Counted from the first letter of the stretch, positions 45,399 through 54,606 are shown. The stretch: DNA of 64,000 nt from Aquabacterium sp. OR-4 (GCF_025290835.2 NZ_JAOCQD020000001.1:930001-994000); one strand, 5' to 3'. The notes: a model not told the origin generated them from the sequence alone. Made by a program: numbers and translations.

Positions 45399-46379
45399 AT
45401 GAAAGTCCTGGTCACCGGTTCGAGCGGCCGCATCGGCCAGGCCGTGCTGCAGGCCCTGCAGGCCCAGGGCCATGCGGTGCAGGGCCTCGACCAGCGGCCC
45501 GGCCCGGGCAGCACCTGGGTGGGCGACCTGGCCGATGCCGCGCTGCTGAGCCGTGCGCTGCGCGGCGTGCAGGCCGTGGTGCATGCGGCGGCCCTGCATG
45601 CGCCCCAGGTGGGGCAGCTGGCCGATGCCGAGTTCGAGCGGGTCAATGTGCTGGGCACGCAGCGCCTGGCCCAGGCGGCGCTGCAGGCCGGCGTGCGCCG
45701 CGTGGTCTACACCAGCACCACCGCGCTGTATGGCGCCGGCGAGGCGGCTGCGCACGCGCCCGGCACGCCGGCCGCCGTGCCCTGGATCACCGAGGCCACC
45801 GTGCCGCGGCCACGCACCATCTACCACCGCAGCAAGCTGGCCGCCGAGCGTGTGCTGGCCGAGGCGGTGGCTGCATCGCAGGGCGCGCTCAGCCTGCGCG
45901 TGCTGCGCATGTCGCGCTGCTTTCCCGAGCCGGCACCGCTGATGGCCGTGTACCGGCTGCACCGGGGTGTGGACGCCCGCGACGTGGCCCAGGCCCATCT
46001 GCTGGCGCTGCACCACGGGCCCATGCCGCAGGCCGGACTCAGCGCGTCGCCGGCCGGGCCGGGCCTGGCCGGTGGCTGCGGGCTGGCCGATGTGGCCTGC
46101 TTCATCGTCTCGGGCCTGCCGCCGTTCGTGCCGGCCGATGCGGCCGCCTTGGGCAGCGATCTGGCCGGCGTGCTGCAGCGGCGCTGCCCGGGCCTGCTGC
46201 AGGCCTTTGCGCAGCGGGGCTGGGCGGTGCCGGCGGGCATCGACCGGGTGTACGACCCCTCGCTGGCCGTGCAGTGCCTGGGCTGGAGGCCGCGCTGCGG
46301 CTTTGAGTCGGTGCTGGCGCAATGGGCGGCCGGTGCACCCGAGGTGCTGGCGCCGCAGCCACTCAGGCGTGGTGGGTGA
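45399..46379 (+). CDS. NAD(P)-dependent epimerase/dehydratase family protein
   Basis: An extended SDR protein, cytoplasmic, usually acting on nucleotide sugars or related compounds. The ATG at 45399 gives 326 residues beginning MKVLVTGSSGRIGQAVLQAL, with the GxxGxxG motif at 7-13. VNVLGTQRLAQAALQAGVRR, YTSTTALYG and the Tyr-x3-Lys active site YHRSK follow. RGVDARDVAQAHLLAL is typical for the substrate side. Substrate unknown. The next gene is convergent with 17 bases of overlap. Confidence 0.88.
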   Translation: MKVLVTGSSGRIGQAVLQALQAQGHAVQGLDQRPGPGSTWVGDLADAALLSRALRGVQAVVHAAALHAPQVGQLADAEFERVNVLGTQRLAQAALQAGVRRVVYTSTTALYGAGEAAAHAPGTPAAVPWITEATVPRPRTIYHRSKLAAERVLAEAVAASQGALSLRVLRMSRCFPEPAPLMAVYRLHRGVDARDVAQAHLLALHHGPMPQAGLSASPAGPGLAGGCGLADVACFIVSGLPPFVPADAAALGSDLAGVLQRRCPGLLQAFAQRGWAVPAGIDRVYDPSLAVQCLGWRPRCGFESVLAQWAAGAPEVLAPQPLRRGG

Positions 46380-46731
46380 CGTAGATGTCGGTGTCGGGCA
46401 GCAGCCGGCGCAGGGTCTGGAAGGCGGTGTCGGCCAGTTCGGCACCGCCGCAGCGCGGGTCGACCGCCAGCTGCAGCTCGGCTTCGCCATCGCCCAGGGT
46501 CAGGGCCCGCACCACGCGGTTGTCATCGCCGCTGATCGGCAGGCCCAGCGACTGCTGCAGCGCCTGCATCACGCGGTGCAGCTCGGCGGCCGGCCCGCTC
46601 AGCCGTGGCGCACCGCAGGGCTCGCCCAGCGCGCTGCGGCACACCGGCCCGCTGCTGGCCTGCAGGCAGGCCGCGCAACCGCGGCTGGGCTCGGCGGCAT
46701 GGATCGGGATGATGGTGGCAGGACAGGCCAT
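46363..46731 (-). CDS. Hypothetical Cys-containing protein, weakly MIP18/DUF59-like
   Basis: The ATG at 46729-46731 gives 122 residues. The N-terminus is Cys-rich (MACPATII, then SRGCAACLQASSGPVCRSAL). The C-terminal half (VVRALTLGDGEAELQLAVDP, RCGGAELADTAFQTLRRLLP) follows the strand-strand-helix pattern and conserved Cys position of DUF59/MIP18 iron-sulfur assembly proteins. The resemblance is by eye only. Its end overlaps the convergent epimerase gene by 17 bases. It may be co-transcribed with the upstream cupin gene. Confidence 0.65.
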   Translation of the reverse strand: MACPATIIPIHAAEPSRGCAACLQASSGPVCRSALGEPCGAPRLSGPAAELHRVMQALQQSLGLPISGDDNRVVRALTLGDGEAELQLAVDPRCGGAELADTAFQTLRRLLPDTDIYVTHHA

Positions 46732-46792
46732 GGCCGGACTGTGCCTCAACCAGCGCCGGCCGAAATGACAAAGATCAAGACGGGCCGGCCGC

Positions 46793-47188
46793 TCAGCCGC
46801 GCACGAACAAGGTGACCAGGGGCACCTCGCCCAGTTGCCGGCTCCAGTGGCCGTGCAGCTCGGCATCGAAGCTGGCGCCGGCCGGCAGCAGATCGGCCGA
46901 GTAGAAATGCTGGCCGGGGCCGAACACGCGCGAGCTGCCGTCCTGCAGGCCGATCTCCATCTGCCCGGCCAGGATGAACACCCATTGCGGGTTCTCGGTG
47001 CAATGGAAGCTGCTGCGAAAGCCCAGCGGGCTCTCGCGCAGCTGGTAGCCGCCGCTGGGCATCAGCGCGGACAGCCGCGCCTGCGGCTTGCCCTCGTTCA
47101 GTTCGACGGCCTCGTCGCGGAAGCGCGCGCGGCCATCGGTGTCGGTGAAGAGGACGACGCGGGTGAAGCTGGGGTTCATGCCCGGCAT
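46793..47188 (-). CDS. Cupin-domain protein
   Basis: A small beta-barrel protein of unknown role, 131 residues from the ATG at 47186-47188; an ATG three codons on is equally good. The cupin fold is indicated by SSFHCTENPQWVFILAGQME, IGLQDGSSRVFGPGQHFYSA and a C-terminal strand ending TLFVRG. The usual HxH metal motif is reduced to single histidines, so metal binding is doubtful. It lies upstream of the Cys-rich small gene on the same strand. Confidence 0.82.
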   Translation of the reverse strand: MPGMNPSFTRVVLFTDTDGRARFRDEAVELNEGKPQARLSALMPSGGYQLRESPLGFRSSFHCTENPQWVFILAGQMEIGLQDGSSRVFGPGQHFYSADLLPAGASFDAELHGHWSRQLGEVPLVTLFVRG

Positions 47189-47203
47189 GGTAGCCGGGCG
47201 CCC

Positions 47204-47267
47204 AGCCGCCCAGCCGCTTAGCCGCTTAGCCGCTCAGCCGCTCAGCCGCTCAGCCGCTCAGCCGACG
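47204..47267. repeat. 8-bp tandem repeat at the 3' end of a PEP-CTERM gene
   Basis: Eight units of AGCCGCTT/AGCCGCTC (first and last degenerate). It spans the stop codon of the minus-strand PEP-CTERM gene and the short gap to the cupin gene. A unit length not divisible by three means slippage can change the final residues or stop. Confidence 0.85.
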
Positions 47268-47965
47268 CGGCGGCGCGAGGCCAGCGTGCCCAGCATGCCC
47301 AGGCCGGCGGCCATCAGGGCCCAGGTGCCGGGCTCGGGCACCGGGGCGCTGGCAAAGCTGTAGGTCACACGGGCATAGGCGCCGGCCTGCGAGGCGTAGC
47401 CGTCAACATAGTTGGCGGCACCGGTGCTCATCGAGCCGTCGCGTGCGCTGATGTCCAGGGTCAAGGCGCCGGGGCCGGTGAACAGCGCCAGACTGGCGGC
47501 ATCGGTGAAGCTGAGGCTGGCGCTGCGTGTCACCGGCGTGCTCAGGTCGACATCGATGCCCGAGCTGCCGGCAAAGTCTTCGCTGCCATCGAAGGCGCTG
47601 AAGTTCACCACCTTGGCGTACTGCGGGGTCACGGTCAGCGCCGGGCTGCCGGCGGTGGGCAGGGCCAGCGCAATGGTCGAGGCCAGGGTCAGCGTCAGCG
47701 TCGCGGCCTGCTGGTCGGTGCTTTCGGCACCCAGGCTGCCGGCCAGCGAGCCGAACAGCTCCACCGTCACGCCGGTCAGCGTGGCGCTGCCGCCATACTG
47801 CTGCACCGAGAGCTGCGCGTCCCAGTCGGTGTCTTGCAACGCCACGATGTTGGAGCTGAAGCTCACGGTGCCCGGCAGCGCCGGGGCGGCCACGGCGGCG
47901 GCCGTGGCAAAGGGCAGGCTCAGCGCGGCCAGCAGGGCGGCGGTGTGGTGGGTGAAGCGGGTCAT
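47258..47965 (-). CDS. PEP-CTERM sorting-domain protein
   Basis: The ATG at 47963-47965 has AGGA eight bases upstream and gives 235 residues. A signal peptide ends near AAAVAAPA. The middle domain begins LPGTVSFSSNIVALQDTDWD and is beta-rich, like the choice-of-anchor domains of such proteins. The sorting signal is VPEPGTWALMAAGLGMLGTL followed by ASRRRVG. It lies 37 bases behind another PEP-CTERM gene on the same strand and is probably co-transcribed and related to it (both start with NVSF/TVSFSS-like strands). An exosortase elsewhere in the genome is required. Confidence 0.9.
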   Translation of the reverse strand: MTRFTHHTAALLAALSLPFATAAAVAAPALPGTVSFSSNIVALQDTDWDAQLSVQQYGGSATLTGVTVELFGSLAGSLGAESTDQQAATLTLTLASTIALALPTAGSPALTVTPQYAKVVNFSAFDGSEDFAGSSGIDVDLSTPVTRSASLSFTDAASLALFTGPGALTLDISARDGSMSTGAANYVDGYASQAGAYARVTYSFASAPVPEPGTWALMAAGLGMLGTLASRRRVG

Positions 47966-48002
47966 GTGGTGGTCCTGTCTGGCGAGGCGATGGGGCGGCG
48001 GG

Positions 48003-48719
48003 TCAGGCAGCGTGGGCTTTGCGGCGGCTGGCGGCACCGGCGGCCAGCAGGGCCAGGCCCAGCAGCGCGACCGAGCCCGGCTCGGGCACGGTGCCGCCCG
48101 GAATCACGGCCGGCGGCAGCAGCGCCTCGCGGTAGTCATAGGTGATGCTCAGGCTGGCGGTGGCCGTGGTGGCGATGCCCGAGCGGCTGTTGCCGCTGCC
48201 GCTGTTGTTGGCCTGGCCATGGGCCGAGACCACGAACTCGAGCAGGTCGGCACCGATGAAGGCGCTGAGGTCGTCCGTGCCCAGCAGCCAGGTCAGCACC
48301 TGGCTGTCGGTGGCGTCCACGGTCTGGGTGTAGCCGGCGGTGCCGGCGTAGTCGATGGCGTCGTCCTTGCCCGACACGTTGTTCTTGACCTTGGCCTGGG
48401 TGTTGAGCGTGATGTTGCCCAGGATGCTGTTGGCGAAGCTGAGCTCGCCATTGACCTGCTGCACCACCTCGCGGCCGTTGCGGCCGGTGTTCTCGTACTT
48501 GAAGGTGCTGGCGAACAGGCCGTCGTAGCTCAGCGTCACGCCGGTCAGCGTGCCCAGCGAGGCGCTGAACTGCGGCAGGCTCAGCGTGGTCTCGTACCAG
48601 TTCGTGGTGCCCGTGTGCGAGTCGGCAAACGACACGTTCTGGGTCAGCAGCGCGGCAGAGGCGGTGGAGGCTGCGGTGGCCATGGCGGCCGCAACCGCGA
48701 AGGCGGCGAGTTTCTTCAC
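48003..48719 (-). CDS. PEP-CTERM sorting-domain protein
   Basis: The GTG at 48717-48719 gives 238 residues starting directly with the signal peptide VKKLAAFAVAAAMATAASTA; upstream ATGs at 48785 and 48836 would add a long non-signal extension. The mature region starts ALLTQNVSFADSHTGTTNWY, and contains a TLSLPQFSASLGTLTGVTLS strand pattern typical of the choice-of-anchor E type. The C-terminus is VPEPGSVALLGLALLAAGAA with SRRKAHAA. It is the first gene of a two-gene PEP-CTERM operon. The 398-base upstream gap is divergent with the EamA gene. Confidence 0.88.
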   Translation of the reverse strand: MKKLAAFAVAAAMATAASTASAALLTQNVSFADSHTGTTNWYETTLSLPQFSASLGTLTGVTLSYDGLFASTFKYENTGRNGREVVQQVNGELSFANSILGNITLNTQAKVKNNVSGKDDAIDYAGTAGYTQTVDATDSQVLTWLLGTDDLSAFIGADLLEFVVSAHGQANNSGSGNSRSGIATTATASLSITYDYREALLPPAVIPGGTVPEPGSVALLGLALLAAGAASRRKAHAA

Positions 48720-49117
48720 GAGTGATCCCAACGATTCTTGGAGGTGGTGGCCGGGCCTGTGCGGTCCGGTCTCGGGTGGTTTCATAGCGAGCGCCATGCC
48801 AGCCCTTGTGTGAGTGGATATTCCCTTAAGAATCAATCACTTGCCACCCGCGCCCACGGGGGCTGCGGCGGGCTGTCAAAGGCGGCGACGTGCGGTCCTT
48901 CACGCTCCAGCGCCGTTCGTGAAGCAACGCACGCCGGCCGCACCCCCCCGCAGCCCCGGGGGCGTCAAAACTTTCGACAAACCCTGCGCCAGCCAGGCCG
49001 GCCGGCCGCCCGGGCCATGCTCCCGGCCTGCTGGCCCGGCCAGCAGGCCCCGCCTGCACGTCCGGCCTGCAGCGCTGCAGTCGGGGCCGGCGCATGGCAC
49101 TGGCACACTGCGTCGCC
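48720..49117. other. 398-base divergent intergenic region
   Basis: No gene is supported. An A/T-rich island near 48817-48842 (GGATATTCCCTTAAGAATCA) could hold the promoter of the minus-strand PEP-CTERM operon. A TGGCAAG element there resembles half a sigma-54 site, but its spacing is wrong. A strong inverted repeat lies at 49025-49049 (listed separately). The rest is GC-rich without clear signals. Confidence 0.4.
49025..49049. repeat. 12-bp perfect inverted repeat
   Basis: GGCCTGCTGGCC and GGCCAGCAGGCC are separated by a single C. It lies 68 bases before the EamA ATG in a divergent gap, where a terminator is not expected, so an operator or structured 5' leader is possible. No T-tract follows. 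Confidence 0.7.
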
Positions 49118-50008
49118 ATGACCGTGCACACCCCCGGCGCCATGCGCCTGGCCTTGCTGGCCACCATGGCGATCTGGGGCGGCAACCTGGCCGTGGTGAA
49201 GCTGCTGCTCGAGCGCTTCGACCCGATGGCCTTGTCGGCGCTGCGCATGGCGGTGGCGGCCCTGGCGCTGCTGGCCGTGCTGCACTGGCATGGGCCCGGC
49301 TGGCCCCGGCTGTCGCGCCGGCAGTTCGCCGGCATGCTGCTGTGCGGCCTGCTGATGATCTACCTGAACCAGATCTGCTTCACGCTGGGCGTGCAGCGCA
49401 CCGTGGCGGCCAATGCCGCGCTGGTGATCGCGCTGAACCCGCTGGTGTCGACGCTGGCCGCCGCGGCGCTGCTGGGCGAGCGGCTCACGCCGGCGCGGCT
49501 GCTGGGCGTGGTGCTGGGTTTTTCGGGCGTGGCCGCGGTGGTGCTGCACCGGCCCGGCGCGGCGCTGGGCCAGGGCGGGCTGGGCGACTTGCTGGTGTTC
49601 GGCTCGGTGCTCACCTGGGTGGCCGGCGGCGTGCTGGTGCAGCGGCTCACGCGCAACATGGATTCCACCGTGGTCAGTGCGGTGGTCAATGTGCTGGGCA
49701 CCAGTGCCGTGGTGCTGCATGCGCTGCTGGACCCCGGTACGCGCCTGCCCGACTGGGGCGCGGTGCGTGCACTCGACTGGCTGCTGGTGGCGCTGTCGGG
49801 CCTGCTGGCCACCGCCGTGGGCGCGCTGGTGTGGAACCGCGCGCTGGTGCGCCTGGGCGTGGCGCGCACCGCGCTGTATGCCTACTGGGTGCCGATCTTC
49901 GGCGTGGGCTTTGCGGTGCTGCTGCTGGGCGAGCCGCTCACCGTGTGGCACGGCGTGGGCCTGGCGGCCGTGCTGTCGGGCACCTGGCTGGGCACGCGCA
50001 AGGCCTGA
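49118..50008 (+). CDS. EamA/DMT-family transporter
   Basis: A ten-helix inner-membrane drug/metabolite exporter-type protein. The ATG at 49118 gives 296 residues; an ATG eight codons upstream is possible. Two EamA repeats are visible, the first from LALLATMAIWGGNLAVVKLL to AALLGERLTPARLLGVVLGF and the second from GDLLVFGSVLTWVAGGVLVQ to VLLLGEPLTVWHGVGLAAVL. The LGERLT/LGEPLT ends are the family hallmark. The substrate is unknown. It is a single gene divergent from the PEP-CTERM pair. Confidence 0.92.
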   Translation: MTVHTPGAMRLALLATMAIWGGNLAVVKLLLERFDPMALSALRMAVAALALLAVLHWHGPGWPRLSRRQFAGMLLCGLLMIYLNQICFTLGVQRTVAANAALVIALNPLVSTLAAAALLGERLTPARLLGVVLGFSGVAAVVLHRPGAALGQGGLGDLLVFGSVLTWVAGGVLVQRLTRNMDSTVVSAVVNVLGTSAVVLHALLDPGTRLPDWGAVRALDWLLVALSGLLATAVGALVWNRALVRLGVARTALYAYWVPIFGVGFAVLLLGEPLTVWHGVGLAAVLSGTWLGTRKA

Positions 50009-50154
50009 GGCTGGGTGCCGGCCGAACCCGAAGCTGAACCCGGGTTCGGGTTCGTGTCACTCGGGGCAAGGCCCGACACCATCCGGCGCCGGCCGGCGCG
50101 ACACTGGGGCATCGATCCTGCTACGGCTGCACCAGCCCTTTTTGCGGAGACTGC

Positions 50155-51438
50155 ATGGCCCTGCCCCTGACCCTCAGCCCTTATTCGCTGCGCCGCAGCG
50201 CCCGTGCCGCCCTGGCCAGCCTGGCCAGCCTGGCGCTGCTGGCCGCGCCGCTGCCGACCCTGGCCGCGCCCGATGCCGCGCTGCTGGCCGCTGCCCGCAG
50301 CGCCCAGCCGGCGGTGATGCAGACGCTGCGCGAGATGGTGGCCATCGAGTCCGGCACCATGGACGCGCCGGGCCTGGCGCGCATGACCGATTACGCCGAG
50401 AAGCGGCTCAAGGCGCTGGGCGGGCAGGTCGAGCGCAAGCCGGCCAGCGCCGGCCACAGCGAGCTGCTGAGTGCCCGCTTTGCCGGCAGCGGCACCCGCA
50501 AGCTGATGCTGATGGCGCACCTGGACACCATCTACTGGCCCGGTGAGCTGGCCAAGACGCCGATCCGCGAGGAGAACGGCCGCCTCTACGGCCCCGGCAT
50601 CGCCGACGACAAGGGCGGCGTGGCGATGATCCTGCACGGCCTGGAGGTCCTGCGCGCCCAGGGCTGGAAGGACTATGCCCAGATCACCGTGCTGTTCAAC
50701 GCCGACGAGGAGTCGGGCTCACCCGGCTCGGGCGAGGCGATCGCCGCGCTGGCCGACCAGCACGACGTGGTGCTGTCCTTCGAACCCACCAGCGCGCAAG
50801 ACCCCGGCGTGCTGCTGGCCGCCGCCGGCGTGGGCGAGATCCTGATGAAGGTGAAGGGCCGCGCCTCGCACGCCGGTGCCGCGCCGCAGCTGGGCCGCAA
50901 CGCCGCGCTGGAGCTGGCGCACCAGATGCTGGCCACCGCCGACATCGCCAAGGGCATCCCGGGCGCGCAGCTGAACTGGACAACGATGAAGGCCGGCAAT
51001 GTGCGCAACCAGATCCCCGACAGCGCCGAGGCCGGCGCCGATGTGCGCCTGACCCGCCCCGACGCCGCCGACAAGCTGCTGGCCGCGGTACAGGCCAAGG
51101 TGGCCGACGGCAAGCAGGTGCCCGACACCGAGGTGAGCGTGGCCCTGCGCGTGGGCCGCCCGCCGTTTGTGGGCGGGCCGCGCACCCAGGCGCTGGCCGA
51201 GCGCGTGCGCGCCATCGCCGCCGAGCTGGGCGAAGGCAAGCCGCTGGGCATCCACCCGATCACTGGCGGCGGCACCGATGCCGGCTTTGCCAACCGCTCG
51301 GGCAAGGCCGTGGTGCTGGAAAGCCTGGGCCTGCCGGGCTGGGGCTACCACGCCAAGGACGAGTACATCGCCATCGATCAGATCGTGCCGCGGCTGTACC
51401 TGGTGACGCGGCTGATCACCGAGCTCGGAAAGAACTGA
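50155..51438 (+). CDS. Secreted M20-family metallopeptidase, glutamate carboxypeptidase-like
   Basis: A two-zinc exopeptidase resembling carboxypeptidase G2, predicted periplasmic. The 427-residue product has a signal peptide ending near LPTLAAPD. Metal and catalytic residues are visible: His122 and Asp124 in MAHLDTIYWPG, bridging Asp151 in GIADDKGGVAMIL, and Glu185-Glu186 in FNADEESGSPGS. The dimerisation lid contains GRASHAGAAPQLGRNA. The C-terminal ligand His is in WGYHAKDEYI. GTDAGFANRSGK is also conserved. The likely substrates are C-terminal glutamate or other N-acyl amino acids. The next gene is convergent. Confidence 0.92.
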   Translation: MALPLTLSPYSLRRSARAALASLASLALLAAPLPTLAAPDAALLAAARSAQPAVMQTLREMVAIESGTMDAPGLARMTDYAEKRLKALGGQVERKPASAGHSELLSARFAGSGTRKLMLMAHLDTIYWPGELAKTPIREENGRLYGPGIADDKGGVAMILHGLEVLRAQGWKDYAQITVLFNADEESGSPGSGEAIAALADQHDVVLSFEPTSAQDPGVLLAAAGVGEILMKVKGRASHAGAAPQLGRNAALELAHQMLATADIAKGIPGAQLNWTTMKAGNVRNQIPDSAEAGADVRLTRPDAADKLLAAVQAKVADGKQVPDTEVSVALRVGRPPFVGGPRTQALAERVRAIAAELGEGKPLGIHPITGGGTDAGFANRSGKAVVLESLGLPGWGYHAKDEYIAIDQIVPRLYLVTRLITELGKN

Positions 51439-51478
51439 GCCACGGCCTCGCTGAGTCCGTGATCCTCCCGCCTTGCCG

Positions 51479-52330
51479 CTATTCCTTGAAGTACACGACC
51501 TGGTGCGTGGTGGCCAGCAACTGCCCGGCCTCGTTCCACAGTTGCCCGGTCTGGTCGAAGTAGCCCTGGTGGAAGGCCTGGGCCTGGGCCTGGGCCAGCA
51601 GGTGGCCGCTGCCGCTGCCGGCCAGCATGGCGCCGTCGGCATGGAAGTACACGGTCATCGACACCGTGCCTGCCGGCACGCGGCGCGCGCGGCGCAGCCA
51701 GACGCGCGGAAAGAAGATGTCGCTCAGTGCCGCCAGCGAGGCGAAGTCGAGCGCGCGCGGCGGCGCGTCGCGCACCCACAGGCGGCTCTGGCTGTGCGCG
51801 TGGGTCTGGCCTTCCCATTGCATCGGGATGCCACCGGAGACCGGCCGCATCTCGTAGCGCTGCAGCCAGGCCACCATGCCCGGCGGCAGCGGCTGGCGGG
51901 CCACGGCCTCGGGCGCCGGCACGGCGGGCATGGGCATGTCGCTGGCGCTGAAGGTCTCGCGCCGCAACGCCGTGAACACCGTGGCCGTGGTGCACACCTG
52001 GGGCTGGCCGTCGGCATCCGGCTGGCTGATCTCGACGATCCAGTGCTGGGTGCTGCGGTTGGTGCGCACCGGCCGGGCGGTGGCGGTGAACGGGCCATCG
52101 GCCGTGGCGCCGGCGTAGTTGACGGTCAGCGACACCGGCTCGCCCAGCAGGCGCGGGTGCTGCAGCACGGCGTTCAGCGCGATGGCGGCGGTGATGCCGC
52201 CAAACGGGCCCACCATGTTCTGCCAGGCCGGCTGGGTGGCGCCGAGAAAGTCGTTCGGTGCCTGGGGGCCGGCCGGCGTGAGCGCGATCGCGGCGTCGAA
52301 GGGGTGGGGGGTGAAACAGCTGTCGGTCAT
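51479..52330 (-). CDS. Acyl-CoA thioesterase-like double hot-dog protein
   Basis: A TesB/4HBT_3-type protein hydrolysing acyl-CoA, 283 residues. The N-terminal half has QPAWQNMVGPFGGITAAIAL, a variant of the GG(V/I)xAA signature, and VSLTVNYAGATADGPFTATA. The C-terminal half has SRLWVRDAPPRALDFASLAA and TVSMTVYFHADGAMLAG, followed by the QAFHQGYFDQTGQLWNEAGQ segment with the usual Asp/Gln catalytic-type residues. The substrate range is unknown. It lies downstream of the helicase gene on the same strand, with 99 bases between. Confidence 0.85.
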   Translation of the reverse strand: MTDSCFTPHPFDAAIALTPAGPQAPNDFLGATQPAWQNMVGPFGGITAAIALNAVLQHPRLLGEPVSLTVNYAGATADGPFTATARPVRTNRSTQHWIVEISQPDADGQPQVCTTATVFTALRRETFSASDMPMPAVPAPEAVARQPLPPGMVAWLQRYEMRPVSGGIPMQWEGQTHAHSQSRLWVRDAPPRALDFASLAALSDIFFPRVWLRRARRVPAGTVSMTVYFHADGAMLAGSGSGHLLAQAQAQAFHQGYFDQTGQLWNEAGQLLATTHQVVYFKE

Positions 52331-52429
52331 GCCCCGCAGTGTGCCGGCCCGGCTGCGCCCGGCCCGTCGTCTGGGTGACGGGTGACGGGCCGATGGGCCA
52401 AGGGGCCGAGGGGCCGAGGGTGCGCAGGC

Positions 52430-54538
52430 TCATGACCAGGTGTTGCGCAGCGCGGCGCCCAGATCGAGCGCGCCGTCGGGCAGACCGGCCAGGTCGGCGC
52501 CGGCAGCGTCGGCCGGCGCCGCGGCCGGGGCCAGGCGCTCCAGCGTGGCCATCACGCGGCGGGTGACAAAGCGCGACACGTTGCCGTAGAGGTGGCGGTC
52601 GCCATGGCGGTGCTGCTGCGTGACATGAAAGCGCAGCGGCGCCATCAGCCGCAGGTGGCGGCGTGCGCGGGTGATGCCCACGTAGAGCAGGCGGCGCTCC
52701 TCCTCGATCTCGCCGGCCGAGCCGGTAGAGAGGTCGGACGGCAGGCAGCCGTCGACCACGTTGAGGATCTGCACCGCGCTCCACTCCTGGCCCTTGGCCG
52801 AGTGCAGGGTGCTGAGGATCAGGTAGTCCTCGTCGCGGTGCGGCACGCCCGATTCGTCGCTGGTGGCCTCGGGCGGGTCGAGCGTCAGGTCGGTGAGAAA
52901 ACGCTCGCGGTGGCGGGTGCCGGCGGCCAGGGCCTGCAGCTGGTCCAGATCGGCCAGGCGCAACGTGTGGTCTTCGGGGTGCAGGCGCTCCAGGTGCGGG
53001 GCCAGCCAGTCGCGCACGCGGCCCAGTTCGCCCGGCCAGGGTGAATCGGGCCGGGCCAGGCCGGCCATCAGCTGCACCAGTGCCGGCCACTCGGCCCGCG
53101 CCGCGGGCGGCGGCTGCCAGGCCTGCAGCGCGGCCAGCGGCTCGGGTGCGGCGTCCATCGCGTCCAGCAGGCGGCGCGCACTGACCGCGCCGATGCCCGG
53201 CACGCGCTGCACCACGCGCCAGCCGGCCAGGCGGGCGCGCGGGTTGTGCGCCCAGCGCAGCACCGACAGCAGGTCCTTGATGTGCGCGGCCTCCAGAAAT
53301 TTCAGCCCGCCGAACTTCACGAAGGGGATGTTGCGCCGCGCCAGCTCGAACTCGAGCGCCGCGCTGTGCGTGCTGGTGCGAAACAGCACCGCCTGCTGCT
53401 TCAGGCGCAGGCCTTCCTCGCGCCAGGCCAGGGCCTGGTCGGCCACGCTGCGGGCCTGGTCGAGCTCGTCGGCCACGGTCACCAGCTGCGGCCGGGCCGA
53501 CTCGGTGCGCTCGGTGTGCAGGTGCTTGTCGGGATGGCCCGGCGCTTCGGCGATGAGGGCATTGGCGCAATCCAGGATCGGCTGCGTGCTGCGGTAGTTG
53601 CGCTGCAGCGCCACCACGCGGGCCGGCGGCTCGAACTGCTGCGCAAAGCCCAGGATGTTGCCGACCTCGGCGCCGCGAAAGGCGTAGATGCTTTGCGCGT
53701 CGTCGCCCACCACGGTGAGGCCGCTGCCATCGGGCCGCAGCCCGCGCAGGATGGCGGCCTGCAGGCGATTGGTGTCCTGGTACTCGTCGACGAACACCTC
53801 GTCGAAGCGTGCGCGCAGGTGCGCGGCCAGCGTGGGCTCGGCCAGCAGGCGCTGCCAGCCCAGCAGCAGGTCGTCATAGTCGAGCGTGGCCTGGGCGTGC
53901 TTGTCTTGCGCATAGGCGCGAAACAAGGCGGTGAGCGCATCGTGCGCATCCAGGCACCAGGGGTACTGGGTGGCCAGCACCTGGCCCAGCGGCGCCTGGG
54001 TGTTCAGGCAGCGCGAGTGGATGGCCAGGCAGGTGGCCGGCAGCGCAAAACGCCGGCCGCCACGGGCCTGGGCCGCGGCCTGGCCGCCCACATTGGCCTG
54101 GGCCAGGCCCAGCCGCTCGCGCGCCAGGCCCATCAGGCTCTCGGCATCGGCACGGTCGACGATGCTGAACTGCGGCGCCAGGCCGATGCGCGGGGCGTAG
54201 TCGCGCAGCAGCCGCGCCGCCACGGCGTGAAAGGTGCCGGACCACGGCAGCAGCGGTGCGGCGCCGTCGGGCGAGCTGCTGCGCAGGCCCAGCGCCTGCT
54301 GCACCTGGCGGCCCGCGCGCTGGCTCAGCGCCTGCGCGGCGCGGCGCGAAAAGGTCAGCAGCAGCAGCCGGTTCGGGTCGGCGCCGTCCAATACGCGCTG
54401 CGCCACGCGGGCGGCCAGGGTCAGTGTCTTGCCGGTGCCGGCGCCGGCCAGCACCAGCAGCGGGCCGCCGCGGTGCAGCACGGCGGCCCGCTGTTCGGGG
54501 TTCAGCGTGTCGAGGACAGAGAGGGGTTCTTGGGCCAC
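52430..54538 (-). CDS. UvrD/Rep-family ATP-dependent DNA helicase
   Basis: A superfamily 1A helicase for DNA repair or replication restart. The GTG at 54536-54538 gives 702 residues, placing [15 protein letters not shown] (Q motif) near the start. The ATG at 54619 would put the LexA-like box inside the gene. Motifs: Walker [14 protein letters not shown], Ib/FHAVA segment, Walker [14 protein letters not shown], motif [18 protein letters not shown], motif [10 protein letters not shown], motif [18 protein letters not shown] and motif [17 protein letters not shown]. All are intact. It is divergent from nrdJ across a short region holding the LexA-like box. Confidence 0.93.
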   Translation of the reverse strand: MAQEPLSVLDTLNPEQRAAVLHRGGPLLVLAGAGTGKTLTLAARVAQRVLDGADPNRLLLLTFSRRAAQALSQRAGRQVQQALGLRSSSPDGAAPLLPWSGTFHAVAARLLRDYAPRIGLAPQFSIVDRADAESLMGLARERLGLAQANVGGQAAAQARGGRRFALPATCLAIHSRCLNTQAPLGQVLATQYPWCLDAHDALTALFRAYAQDKHAQATLDYDDLLLGWQRLLAEPTLAAHLRARFDEVFVDEYQDTNRLQAAILRGLRPDGSGLTVVGDDAQSIYAFRGAEVGNILGFAQQFEPPARVVALQRNYRSTQPILDCANALIAEAPGHPDKHLHTERTESARPQLVTVADELDQARSVADQALAWREEGLRLKQQAVLFRTSTHSAALEFELARRNIPFVKFGGLKFLEAAHIKDLLSVLRWAHNPRARLAGWRVVQRVPGIGAVSARRLLDAMDAAPEPLAALQAWQPPPAARAEWPALVQLMAGLARPDSPWPGELGRVRDWLAPHLERLHPEDHTLRLADLDQLQALAAGTRHRERFLTDLTLDPPEATSDESGVPHRDEDYLILSTLHSAKGQEWSAVQILNVVDGCLPSDLSTGSAGEIEEERRLLYVGITRARRHLRLMAPLRFHVTQQHRHGDRHLYGNVSRFVTRRVMATLERLAPAAAPADAAGADLAGLPDGALDLGAALRNTWS

Positions 54539-54590
54539 GTCAAGACCGTGCCGGGCGAGTGGGGAGATGGCTGTCGGCGGCCCGAGATTA

Positions 54591-54606
54591 CTGTATAAAT
54601 TGCCAG
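54591..54606. promoter_or_regulatory. LexA-like SOS box
   Basis: CTGTATAAATTGCCAG matches 12 of 16 positions of the LexA consensus CTGTATATATATACAG, with one mismatch in the CTG/CAG half-sites' flanking bases. It lies 52 bases upstream of the helicase GTG start and 82 bases upstream of the nrdJ ATG. The enclosed TATAAAT could serve as a -10 element. Shared SOS control of both genes is plausible. Confidence 0.5.

Noticed and set aside
48815..48860. Sigma-54 promoter for the PEP-CTERM pair
   Set aside because: TGGCAAG is followed by TTGA at the wrong spacing, so the -24/-12 pattern with correct GG-N10-GC is not met.
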